A stretch of DNA of 64,000 bases from Gnetum montanum (lineage: Eukaryota > Streptophyta > Gnetopsida > Gnetales > Gnetaceae): assembly GCA_015680685.1 (NCBI GenBank), contig MNCI01003390.1, forward strand, positions 16,632 through 80,631, in the 5' to 3' direction. Below, in pieces: positions 23,219-34,299 of this stretch. The position numbers and the translations under genes are program-made. How positions within the stretch are numbered: position 1 is the stretch's first letter; each line of letters begins with the position of its first letter. A model generated the notes under the pieces. It did no database searches and was not told where the DNA came from. It saw only the letters and a list, made by a program, of their open reading frames with translations.

Positions 23219-25960
23219 TCACACATTAGTACTAGGAGGGGCCTGGCCCCCAAAACCCTCCACATCATGTCCCTACAATGAAAAAACAAAAAAAAATTAA
23301 AAAAATAGGTAAGTATAACAAAACAGCTTATGAATGTAAAACTTGAAAGAACTGTGACACTAACAATAAAAATAAAAAAATCATACAAAAGTAAGTGTCA
23401 TAATAAAGTACTCATAGGTGAAGAGGGCCTTAAACTAGCCTCCAAGCTTTGCAAAATCTCCTCCTCGGGTACATTTGCCCAATCCTCCTCTAGGCCAAGG
23501 TCAATACCAACCAAGGTTTTACCTTTGTCCACTGAGGTCTAGGCAGTACGCTCAAGAGAAAACATACTCGTCAAAGCCTCCCTGGAAGTGGTAGTAATGG
23601 TTCTCTTAGGAGACCCCTCCACTTCAGTGCACTCGGTGAATCTATCGTAGGCAGGACGCAAGCCTAGTTCATCAATGAACATTTCCTTTTGGTGATGTTC
23701 AACTAATTCCTCCTTTAACCACTTCTTGTACTGGTGCTTGTGATCCTTTTGATCTTGATCCCACTTAGATACCTTAGTAGCAAAAGATTTCCAATCATGG
23801 CATTTCCTATTTAGCAAATCCATCTGTGCCCTTTGTTCAGCTAAATCTCGTGTCACCTGAACTTTGCTATTTAAAATTGTCCAGTAACACACATAGATGA
23901 TCTTAGACATGTGCCAGGTACTACCACCAAATAGCCTAGTAGCAGCAAAATCATAACAAGATTGAAGATCCCTCTTTTCTTCTTTCTCCTTCACCAATGT
24001 TTCCTTCAATGAGTGCACCTCATTCCATAGGTACTTGATTGAATGCCTACAAGTCCAGAGGGACTTAGCATTTTGTACGACACAACCAGAAATTGCATCA
24101 TAAATCTTTCTAGGGGCTTGTTCAATATTTCCTAGTAATTAAGGGAGAGCATCAATATGAGTAGCATCAGAAGGATCCCATTGAAGCTTGGCGCCTACAA
24201 GTATAAATACCACACATATGAATCAGCTGTAATTAACAATGAATGTAAAGAAGTACAATAAACCCAAACACTTAGCATGATACATAACATACACATACCT
24301 AGTTTTGGATGAGTTTGTTGTAGGCTAGTGACTACATCGTTAACTATGCCTGTGACAAAGTCCATCTTATTGGGCATCTCAGGCCATGGCCTTAACTGGT
24401 CAGTAGATGGTGGATAAGCATGGGAGGTCACCTTAATAGGGGCCTGAGACCCTGACACCTCTACCTGGGATGTATGCATCTCAGAGACCTCAGCATCTAC
24501 TTCGGGTGCTAGGAATAATCAAGATAATTAATAACAACACATAAAAGTTAAAAGGTACAAAATGTGGATCAAGTTAAAGGAACATACCAAAAAGCCCTTT
24601 CTTAGTCAGCTTGGGTGGATCACCAAGTTGCAAAGATCCATCGAAGAAACAATAAAAAACATCCCTCTCATCGCTTGAATACTTAAGGGCATCCAAAGCC
24701 ACCGCAAGCTTCATCCCCATGATGCTTGCTACATCGTCCTCTTGCGATACAGGGAGTTCCTTGATCACTTCTTCCCTCTCTTTTCCTTCTTTCTCTGGCC
24801 CTATGACGACCACTCCAGGTTCAACCATCGGGGATAAGGCTTCTCTTTCTCTCTTAGGGCTTTTCTCTGATAACATCAATATTCTAGCATTAGTATGACA
24901 TAGTGTATACATACATTTAACAAACATATAAATTAAAATACCATAAAATAAAATACTTACCCTCCATTAGCAATACGAAGCAGATCCTCTTCGCTCTTGG
25001 TGGTCTCATCTCTGGAGCAAGCTCCCTTGGGCATTCAACTCTCTTCACCTTCACCTTAGATCTCTTGACAATCTCACAAATTAGATGTTCAACTCCTCTA
25101 AGAGATGTTTGCAGTCTAGATGGTTCCAATCCCAAGCTATCACGAGAATGATGAGAATGACTAGTTGCACCACCAGTAGTAATGGACACTGACTCTTTAA
25201 TGCCTTCGGGTGGGTCCTGAGATCTGGTAGTGTTAAACAAGTTGTGAACCCAGGAGTAAGATAGCTATGAATGATCCTTCAATATATAATGGTTATCCCC
25301 ATAAACTACTAAAAACTCAGCAAACCTACATAGGTAACCTGTGAAGAAGGCCAATGTGAAATGGAAGTTGGCATTAATGTTTGAGTGTAATCTAACAATC
25401 TCTCCACGAAAGCCAGACCCAAGAAATCGTGCCTAGTTATAACGCATGCCCATCTCTAGGACTGCACATATGATATGTGCAGACTCGATCCCAAGGTTTC
25501 TTCCTTGAGAAAGAGATTTAGGGAATGCCTGTACTTGAAAGAGGGGGTACAAGAAGTTCACCTCCATTGATCGGGTGTCATCTTGCATGGCAAAACCTTT
25601 GGGATCCCGAGACACGCCTAACCAATCTTCAAGCTCCTTTATGACTTAGCTTTCTTTAGTTGCTTTCTCTACTGCCACTCTGGCACCATCCATGGGCACA
25701 CTAAAGAGATTAGAAAGGAACTTAGCAATCAGGTGGAAAGACACCTTGACTCCTCGAACCCGCATAGTGAAATGAGAAGCATCATCGCTAAAGAATCAAC
25801 AATGATATTCATTTCAATTGCTGAAACATTAGGAGTCAGAGCAATGAACAAGTCCATCAAACCTGCATGGGTAAGATGGCTGATGATTAACTTAGAGGCC
25901 TTCATCTGCAACCATTTTTGTGACTATTCTGTCTCTCCATACTTCATAAAAAGAGTGGCC
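23219..25960 (-). pseudogene. antisense spliced gene in Tat element (four exons, unknown function)
   Basis: Minus-strand reading gives four exons: about 25960-24961, 24866-24588, 24508-24299 and 24194 downward. The introns are 24867-24960 (GTAAGT...CAG), 24509-24587 (GTATGT...TAG) and 24195-24298 (GTATGT...TAG). All three are GT-AG, 79-104 nt long and phase 1, and the frame stays continuous across each. The protein starts with a region (FTMRVRGVKVSFHLIAKFL) that resembles the plant-transposon domain of Tat and Athila extra ORFs. A basic, NLS-like part follows (KRSKVKVKRVECP, PPRAKR), then an acidic/lysine segment and a Lys/Glu-rich probable coiled coil (about 24010-23700). A possible last exon after TTTCATTGTAG ends at 23219. 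In-frame stops (for example at 25433-25435 and 24139-24141) and a frameshift near 25800 show it is decayed. Confidence 0.55.
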
Positions 25961-26090
25961 TTAGTACGCCCTGATATGATCGTAACTTCATTAGAGGAGA
26001 TGGTCATTGTGGGAAAAACATAGAGTGAAAGTTTAAAAAAAACATAGTACACGATGATGCAACAAAGAGAAAATGGAGTCTAGAATGTGA

Positions 26091-26569
26091 TCATTTACTG
26101 TTAGTAAATGGTGTAGGCAAATTAGGTGCAGGATCAACCATTTGAGGAAGAATTGGCTTGTTGGGGGACCAATCCTCATGCAACCAACCATAAACTTGAT
26201 AACATTCAAAAGCCTTTGAGAATTGCCTATGGTAGGCAACAATAGCAACTCTTGTTTGGTCTAGTATTGCAGCACGAAGAGTGGGGCTTGCCATGAATGT
26301 CTCCAATGCTATGCACATTAAGGCAAGCCCACCGTCATCATCACAAATCCCATTCTCATTGAAACAAGGCCTACATAGAAGAAGAACATTTATGCATAGA
26401 CAACAATATAATTTTAAAAGAATCAAAAAAATTAAGCGAAGCACAAAAGAGCATACCTGTCCACTCTATACACTGTCCGAGGTGGGTTTTGGAATAGTGT
26501 GTGAACATGAAAAGCTAGAAAGTGTGCTACTGCTGTTATGATGGCTACAAGTAGGTAGTTCCCATACAT
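26091..26569 (-). CDS. antisense two-exon ORF, 130 aa, unknown function
   Basis: The ATG is at 26569 on the minus strand. Exon 1 is 26569-26457, the intron is 26456-26371 (86 nt, GTATGC...TTCTATGTAG), and exon 2 is 26370-26091. The spliced frame is exactly 131 codons including the stop, with no internal stop. Exon 1 encodes a hydrophobic stretch (LLVAIITAVAHFLAF) and QNPPRTVYRVDR. Exon 2 encodes DDDGGLALMCIALETF and GWLHEDWSPNKPILP. I do not recognise the family. It could be the C-terminal part of a longer antisense protein that includes the phosphatase-like segment upstream, because exons may be missing. Intact frame plus clean splice sites makes this the best preserved part of the cassette. 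Confidence 0.45.
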
Positions 26570-26663
26570 GAGTCAAGGGACGAGTAGACCTAAGACCCTC
26601 GGGAGGGCCTGCCTCAACTGTAAAAAGTCCCTCGTCTATGTCAGTAATGAAGGCAAGCATGTC

Positions 26664-26894
26664 TTATGTAGATCCAGGCAACATTGTTTGAACGGTATCA
26701 CAGGCCAAGTGCTCGCTTAAATGAGACCATATAACTACACTGAAACTTTGCAAGATGAATGACAAAAATGCACCAACATTAGGATGGAAACATATCACAG
26801 GAGGTACATCTGGTCCAAAGGGGCCAAACCAAGCAAGTACACCAACGAGCTCAACCACAAGGAGGAAAGGTTTGGGCCCCATGCATATAGCCAA
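26664..26894 (-). pseudogene. NLI-interacting-factor / FCP1-like phosphatase fragment
   Basis: The minus-strand frame reads KPFLLVVELVGVLAW, then FHPNVGAFLSFILQSFSVVIWSHL. This matches the layout of plant NIF/FCP1-like HAD phosphatases: KxLLVLDxNGxL, then RPxxxEFLxFxxExFxVxxWSS. The two catalytic aspartates of the DxDxT-type motif are replaced (VELVGVL), so it cannot be an active phosphatase. A stop follows after MLPGST. It lies upstream of the two-exon ORF on the same strand, inside a retrotransposon. This suggests capture of a host gene piece. Identification is by motif reading only. Confidence 0.5.
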
Positions 26895-27329
26895 AACCTT
26901 AGGTAAGTAAAAGGTCTAAGTGCTCAAAATAATATGTAACTACATAAAGCAAACACATAAAATAATATTTAATATATAGTTCCACCCCATGAAATAAGGA
27001 CACCAATATCTATTTGGTGTATTTCACGCTCACTGGGGTACATCGAAATCCCTCACACGGTAGATTATTGCAAGCAACATAAAATGAACATGCAAGTATA
27101 AAATCATAAACATCCATAGATTCGACATAAACATAAAAACATAGAAATGTATTTAAATCATCTGTCCAAACAAGAAAATAATAAACAGTGTAGACATAAA
27201 CACCAGCAAGGACTAAAGATTTCAACAAACAATTTGCAGTTTCACATTTTGACACAAGTTGCGCATGCTCACATTACCAGTAACTGTTGTGAACGACAAA
27301 GGGAAAACATCGCTCATGAAAAGCATGTT

Positions 27330-28115
27330 CCTATGGCACTCATGTTGTTGGGCTTGCCCTGTAGCTCATGTTGCCCTAGTGCTCACATTGTGGTTCTCCC
27401 TAGGAACTCACGCTGGGCGCATCCCTAAAAGTTTGAGTTTACACTGGCACTCATGCTAGGCGCATCCCTAAATTCATGGTAGAGCTTGCCTTGGCACTCA
27501 TGCTACGCTTCCCTAGCCACTCAAGCTGAGCTTCCCCCTGGGAAATCATGCTACCCTCTGCTCATGCTACCCTGCACTCACGCTGCCCTAGGAGCTCATG
27601 CTGCCCTAGGAGCTCATGCTGCTCTACACTCATGCTGTCCTAGGAGCTCATGCTGGGTTTATGTCAATGTGCTTACGCTAAGCATGTTCTAGTCGGTAAA
27701 ACATAAACCCTAGCACAAGCCCTAACTCCCCCCAAAATGTAGTAAGAAAAACATAGAAAATAATCTTGATCCAATGTAGCAAAGAAACCCAAAAATTACA
27801 TTGGGAATGCATCAGAAAATGGCGGAATGAGGGAGCACGTTGCACTAAACTAACGTCGCCAAAAAAATACTGGATAGAGAAGCAAGAGGAAACAAACCTA
27901 CGTAGAGTTCCATCCCACGCTGGAATTCTGACTTAAGGGAGATGTTGAAGTAGCTCTTCACTCTCCTCCATGAATGCCAAATTCACTTGCCTCTTCCCTT
28001 TGCCCTGACTTGGTTTCCCTTTGCTTTTCATTGCTGGTCCATGACTCACGCTGCAACTCACGCTACACTCTCTAGCTTGCTGATGCTCTCACATCCACAA
28101 ACTCACGCTAGCACA
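27330..28115. repeat. degenerate CTCAYGCT minisatellite, first block
   Basis: CTCATGCTG / CTCACGCT recurs more than a dozen times, densest at 27555-27660 where GCCCTAGGAGCTCATGCT is tandemly repeated. A second block with the same core lies at 33450-34090 in the 3' region of the same element. Confidence 0.75.
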
Positions 28116-29066
28116 AATGATGCCCCTTTACCTCAAAACCTCCTTTTAAACTCTCATGTTCACTTTCATTTTGTTTATTCATTTTATTTTTGTTTATTTA
28201 TTTTTAGTAATTTATCATGTTCTAGGGTTAACTTTTGCTTTCATATTATTATTTACATCATCTTTGTTTTATTCTTACCTAGTATTCCTCATTATTTCAT
28301 TCTCTGGAGATAAGGCCAAAATATTAAAGATAGCAAAAATAAAAAAAGGGGGAGGGTAGAAAAGTTAAAATCAAAATAGATGGGAATCGAAACATATAAT
28401 GGTGTGCATAAAAATTCATAAGATTACAAAATCCCATAAATTTATCATTTGCATGAAACATAGAAATTAGCAATGCTCTATACACTCATTCATGATACAA
28501 TGTGACATGAATATTACCGGCCCGGTATGACCTAAAACTACCATGGATGGCCCGGTATGGCCTAAAACTACCATATGGTCTAGGTATGACACTAAACTAC
28601 CACTATGTTCTGCAAGTTCATCAGTACATAGATTAATTACCTGATGCACATTTACATTTAACAACTCCTTCATCAAGTAAATGTCACTCACTTCGCTCCT
28701 AGTTTAAATTGGCAGGAGCAAGCACATGGCCACTAAGAATATCTTTTCAACATTGTCTCTTAGTGGGCGATACGGAGAAGGAAAAAAGACAATGAATCTA
28801 GAATCCTTGGATCTAGACCCATCCGCTTATACTAATTTAATAGCCTCCACTTAGGAAACGTCGAACTGGTCTAAAACTGTGGCTAAGACTTTAGATCTAG
28901 AGGTTGATAATATCACTCAAGATCCTCTTGTTGAAGTCCCCATTACTACATCCAATGATGAAACTAGAACATTGAAATTAAGTGCCCTACTAGACTCACA
29001 ACTTGTCAGTGACACACTTAAGTACTGAAACACAATATAAAAACATTTGCATGGTCATATACCGAT
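28116..29066 (+). mobile_element. right edge of antisense cassette and RT upstream linker
   Basis: The motif CCTAAAACTACCAT recurs at 28527-28600 (with GGCCCGGTATG), matching the repeat family at 22610-22715. From about 28900 the plus strand resumes pol-like linker sequence ahead of RT. T-rich DNA at 28150-28300 has no recognisable gene. Confidence 0.45.
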
Positions 29067-30503
29067 ATGCTAGGGTTGGACCCTCGAATCATCCTTCATA
29101 TCATTATTCTTGATGTAAAAGTCAAACCGGTGAAGCAAAAGGTACAAAAGGTTAGACCTGAAGTGGTGTTAATAGTCCATGATGAAATCACAAAGCTTTA
29201 CCAAGCCAGTTTCATCCAAGTCATTGACTATTCTGACTGGGTATCAAACATTGGCATAGTCCCTAAGAAGAACGGTAGTATACGCATATGCATTGACTTC
29301 TGTGATCTTAACATAGCCACTATAAAAGAAGACTTCCCGCTACCTAGTATCAATCAACTACTTGACACAACTGCTAGGCATGCACTGTTATCCTTTATGG
29401 ATGGATTTTCATGATACAATCAAATAAGAATCAACCCAGAACATCAACTCAGGATAACATTTATGACACCTTGGGGCACATTCTGCTATACGATGATGTT
29501 GTTTGGTCTTAAAAATGCAGGCACTACATATCAATGAGCAATGACATATATATTTAGTGATTACATGCTCAATTTGCTTAATGATTACGTTGATGACATT
29601 GCGGTTAAATCTAAAACAATTGAACAACATGCAAAAGATCTAGACTTAGTGCTTAAACATTATATCAAACATGACCTCAAACTCAATCCAAAGAAGTGTG
29701 TCTTTTGTATTAAGCTAGGTAAAATGCTTGGCTTTGTAGTCTCTGAAACAGGGATATAAGTAGACCTTGATAAGGTTAAGGCAATAATTAACATGCAACT
29801 ACCAAAAAACCTTACTAAACTACATGATCTACAAGGTAGGCTGTAATTCATTAGACGCTTTCTCGCAAAGCTAATGGATAAGTTGAGACCCATGAAACAC
29901 CTACTACGAAAGAATGTGCATTTCCAATGGACTCAATAGTGCCAAGAAGCATTTGAGAATAGAAAGCAAGGGGTGGCTCAATTTCCGACAGTTTATCCCC
30001 TACAGAGCGATAAACCCTTCTACATCTACCTTGGAACCTCCGATTCTTCCATTGCATCGATGCCTTGCCAAAAATGTAAAGGTGGAATCGAGATCCTTGT
30101 CTATTACTTAAGCCATGCTCTAATCGCCTATGAACAATGATACAACAACGTGGAGAGATCTTGCCTTGCCCTTGTCTTCTCCTTGAAGAAATGGTGGCAT
30201 TATCTCTTCCGTAATCAAGTCTACATCATTTGCAAGAATAATGTGCTTCGAGCCATCATTAACAACATCTACAAGTCAAGTAGGATAGCTAGATGGAAAG
30301 CAATGATCGTGGAGTTTGACCTACACTATGTTGCTCAATCCTCCACAAAAGGTCAAGCAATAGTCACACAATTGACCATCTCGCCAACACATGATCAAGC
30401 AACGATTAACCCTAAATTCCCTGACAAGAATGTTAATAGTATAAACACTATACTTGATAACTACGAGGCAATCCTTTATTTCTATAGAGCTTCAACTTCT
30501 TAA
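29067..30503 (+). pseudogene. reverse transcriptase and RNase H of the Tat element
   Basis: The RT starts with KVRPEVVLIVHDEITKLYQA, continues with WVSNIGIVPKKNGSIRICID and EDFPLPSINQLLD, and has the catalytic NDYVDDIAVKSK (YVDD intact). LNPKKCVFCIKLGKMLGF and the thumb follow. The RNase H follows with PFYIYLGTSDSSI and LVFSLKKWWHYLF. Several stops (for example near 29415 and 29758) break the frame. Motif wording fits the Tat clade. Confidence 0.8.
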
Positions 30504-30590
30504 GAAGGAAGTGTTGCGGCCATTTTAAGATACCCCTCTCGAGAAATCTGATCCATCACCTACTGATTAACCTTTTCTTGTACCAATAAC

Positions 30591-30764
30591 GTGGTGGAAT
30601 ATGAAGGTCTTCTTAGAGGTCTTTTGGTAGAATTGACTTCGAGGATTGCACATCTTGTAGTCCAAGGTGACTCACAACTAGTCATTAATCAAGTCACGGA
30701 GGTTTATGCATGCAAGGCTCTCCATTTGCAATCATATTGTGATTTGACCAAACATCTGCTGAAG
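30591..30764 (+). pseudogene. second, archaeal-type RNase H of the Tat element (cut by gap)
   Basis: The sequence VEYEGLLRGLL...VQGDSQLVINQV matches the EYEALL...GDSQLV.NQ signature of the additional RNase H typical of Tat retrotransposons. The aspartate of GDSQL is kept. The assembly gap removes the end. Confidence 0.75.
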
Positions 30765-30840
30765 NNNNNNNNNNNNNNNNNNNNNNNNNNNNNNNNNNNN
30801 NNNNNNNNNNNNNNNNNNNNNNNNNNNNNNNNNNNNNNNN
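30765..30840. other. assembly gap (N run)
   Basis: 76 consecutive N. Codons across it are unknown and true length may differ. Confidence 0.99.
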
Positions 30841-31869
30841 ATTCTGTTGATGTGCATTAGTAGCAATGGCAACAAAGATTAGGCGCTTGGGCTACTACTG
30901 GCCACACATGGAGTATGATTGCTTCTCCAAGGTCAAGACATGTGACATTTGCCAAAGGCATGGTAACCTAATACATGTGCCACCTAACGAATTGCACACA
31001 ACACAAATCACATGGTCATTCCAAAGATGAGGATTAGACATCATTGGACCGATAACTCCATCATCTTCCGTCAGGCATAACTTCATTATCACTACAACTA
31101 AATACTTCACAAAATGGGTAGAAGCTATTTCCTTTAGAAAGACCACTTCTAAGCATGTTTGCACTTTCATAATGGAAAATATCGTGACCCATTTTGCTAT
31201 TCTGATGACCATCGTTACTGACAATGGGCCACAGTTTAGCAGTGCGAACGCTAAAAGCTTCTATGAAAGCCTAGGTATAAACATGCATTCTAGTCACCTT
31301 ACTACCCATAGAGCAATGGTCAAGTGGAGGCTATAAACTAAACTGTCATCATGGTGCTCAAAAAGATGCTAAATCCTAGCAAGAGGCGATGGCATGAACA
31401 ATTAGTATATGCATTATGGGCATACAAAATGACACATTGAACACCTATAGGTAAAACTCAATATAGTCTCATATATGGATCTGAAGCTGTTTTACCTTTG
31501 GAGTTACAGGTTCCCTTGTTGCGGATAGCTCTCTCAAGCTTCCTTAATGAAAGCCAAAATAATGAATTGTGCATTGCTGATCTTGACTCAGTGGAAGAGG
31601 AACATGTGCGAATGCTTGATCAGATCAAGTGGTACTAGAAACAACAACGGCAATGACACCAACACAATTTGCATAAGTGCCTGATTAAGGAAGGAGACCT
31701 TGTCCTTAAGGTCGTCCGTGAACACCCAGACAAATTTTCAGCTAACTGGAAAGGGCCTTACTTAGTTACCGAAGTGTATAATAACAGAGCATTCAAACTT
31801 GCTGGCATGCATAGGAACGAGTTCACTAATTCCACAAATCACCTGTACCTGAAACAGTACTATGTCTAA
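30841..31869 (+). pseudogene. integrase of the Tat element
   Basis: The remains of the core are TDNGPQFSS-like (31215-31240) and NGQVEA.NK (31312-31340), which carry the second Asp and the Glu region. Then follow RRWHEQLVYALWAYK, YSLIYGSEAVLPLELQVP, and a well-kept C-terminus, KEGDLVLKVV...NWKGPYLVTEV, in the open frame 31669-31869. Earlier parts contain stops and frameshifts. Confidence 0.75.
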
Positions 31870-31879
31870 TCAACTTGAG

Positions 31880-32230
31880 GTACGTAATGATCCTAGCATC
31901 ACGACCTAAAACTGATACCATAGAACAATCTTGGGGTTATGACTTGAAACTGGTACCATAGAGTGTCCTAGCATCATGACAGTAAACTGACACCACAGAG
32001 CTCCATCCGGTATGACACTAAACTGCCACATTGTCCACCATGATGTAAAACTAGCATGCAGAGTCCACTAAGACTATAAACTAGTTTGCCTCTTCACAAT
32101 TTGCTACGACTATAAACTAGCACTACATTGTCTACTACGATGCTAAATTGACATCGTCCAAAGGGTTATGACATGAAAACTAACCCGCAATAGTCCATAA
32201 AGACTATAAACTAGCGACATCATTGATGAC
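31880..32230. repeat. tandem array of 'GACTATAAACTAGC'-type units after integrase
   Basis: About nine imperfect units of roughly 32-40 bp share A(T/C)GACACTAAACTGCCA or GACTATAAACTAGC. Such arrays are known in the 3' noncoding region of Tat elements. The motif is also found at both ends of the antisense cassette. Confidence 0.7.
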
Positions 32231-33440
32231 CAGGCAATACTTAGAAAGATATGTTGTTGTAATTGGCTGTACATGCTCCATAAAGACCTACCGCATAATT
32301 TGTCTCATGGAACCTAATGAAGCTGATGCTGTTCATGACTTTGTTTGCTTTGAAATTGCACATGGTGGCTCCATCTCCTTGGTTGTTTTCAAGTTTAAAG
32401 TACTTAGTTAATCGAGTCATTTGTGGTTTTCTTGTCTTCTTGGAGTTGTGTTTGCAGGATGACATGCCTGAGGTGTTCAAGCACAGATGCACCTCATCAT
32501 GACGACAAGGTATCACATTCTTTCTGATGCATGTAACTGGGTTAATCAATCTGTTCATAAGTACATTCCCGACTTCTGATACATTCCCTATTCCCCATCA
32601 TGTTCCCCTTATCCTATTTAATTACACCCCCTTAATACATTTTACTCATCCCAAAGCTCTTGATAGACTGTTGCACACTGTGTTTCTCTAAGCAGTTGCA
32701 ATGCAAAACATAGTACACAATACATGATACAAACACAAGCATATGAGCACGAGTACAACATTGAAAGAAAGCTCTTTCAAAAAGACCAAAAAAAAAAAGA
32801 AAAAAAAAGATCAACGAGCAAAATGCACAGAAATGGTCTTCATGACCCCGTTGACATCATAGACCAAAGACCATTGGATCTTCTTATACAAGCCCTAGGC
32901 GTGAAGGCAATTGTCTTGAAAAAAAATAGTTACACTCGTGTCTCAAATTATCATGTTACACATCATCGCATGGCTTTGGCTGTTTACAACAGGTTCTCAT
33001 AAACACTTTACAAGAGTCCCATTTCTCCAAAGAACACACCTCCTATGTCTTAGTTCTGAGTATACTAAACACTGGCTACTAACAAGGACTAAAGATATGA
33101 CTTGTTCACATGAGAGCATTCCTCTTCCACAATTCCAACAATAATTATAATCCTTGATCAACTCCTGATTCCCCCCAGTTACAACCAATCCCCTTGTATC
33201 TTGAACTACATTTCCCTAATCCCATGTACTTTTGAACACGGTGCAATGACATCCAGCCAGAGGTCAACAGACAATGCTTGGTACTTGCTTGGTTATGGTG
33301 TTTTGTACTTGTTTGTCGATGCCTCTCGGGTAAATGACATACATATGTCAACAAAGAGGGACCAATGAAACACCACTAATTTCAACCTAACACTTTGAAA
33401 CGAGAACAACTCAGAGCCTGTTGAGCTTTTGGGATGCAAA
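32231..33440. mobile_element. 3' noncoding region of the Tat element
   Basis: No coding signal. Short frames on both strands overlap without domains. A poly-A/AAAAAGA tract lies at 32788-32810. Confidence 0.5.
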
Positions 33441-33449
33441 AATTTGGCT

Positions 33450-34090
33450 ACAGCATGGAACTCACGCTGAGCTTGTTAAGCCGAGCTTGCCCCCAGCATG
33501 AGCAACTCCAACAACTTCAAAGATGGTCCAAATTGAGAGTGTGAGTCATCTTCATGGGACCACTATTGTCCACTTCAAGTTTTGACATTCAGAACTTCAG
33601 ATTTTGGGCCAGATTACACAAAATTTTTGTGGTCATGCTAAGGTCACACCGAGGTCACGCTGGCAGCATGAGTACAACGTGAGTGCTGATTATGCCTAAC
33701 ATGAACAAACTCCAAGAGCCCTAAAACTGAGTCAAAATGGTCTAGCTTCGAAGGTGCAAGTCATCCTTAGGGTTCATTGATGACTACTTAAAGCCCTAGC
33801 CTATAGAATTCCATACTCAGATCCAAAATCACAAAGATTTTGTCACTCACGTTGAGGTCACACTAACAACGTGAGTCCAACGTGAGCTACCAAAAGTGGC
33901 TCAAATCAAGGCACACCCAAGCTTAGTTTTCAACATGCAGATCACTCTCAAGGTTAACCATAGTCAATCAATCATTGCACTTAAAGAACAAGCTTCAAAG
34001 ATCAAAGACTGGTGTAAAATGTATCATTTTCATCTTACTCATGTTGAGGTCACGCTGGTAGCATGAGTACTGATCACGCGCAGTCAAAAG
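33450..34090. repeat. CTCACGCT minisatellite, second block
   Basis: CTCACGCTGAG, CACGCTGGCAGCATGAGT and related units recur, with the inverted form AACGTGAGT as well, spread over about 640 bp upstream of the LTR-like end. Confidence 0.6.
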
Positions 34091-34299
34091 CATGCCAAAC
34101 ACACATCGAAGACATGCCAAGATAAAATAAACTCACCCTGGAAGTTTCTGTGAAACAAAAATGCCTCAAACAGCCACAAAACCACTCACATTAGCACTCT
34201 GCAGCAGTCAATCCATGGATCGAGAAGTTCCAAGTGAACCAAAGTTAATTTCTCTTATTGTACACTATCATTTTTTGTAAATTTTCATCATTTGTGAGC

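Noticed and set aside
27330-28115. Possible CRISPR-like array
   Set aside because: Units are irregular in spacing and sequence, in a eukaryotic retrotransposon, with no unique spacers; it is a minisatellite.
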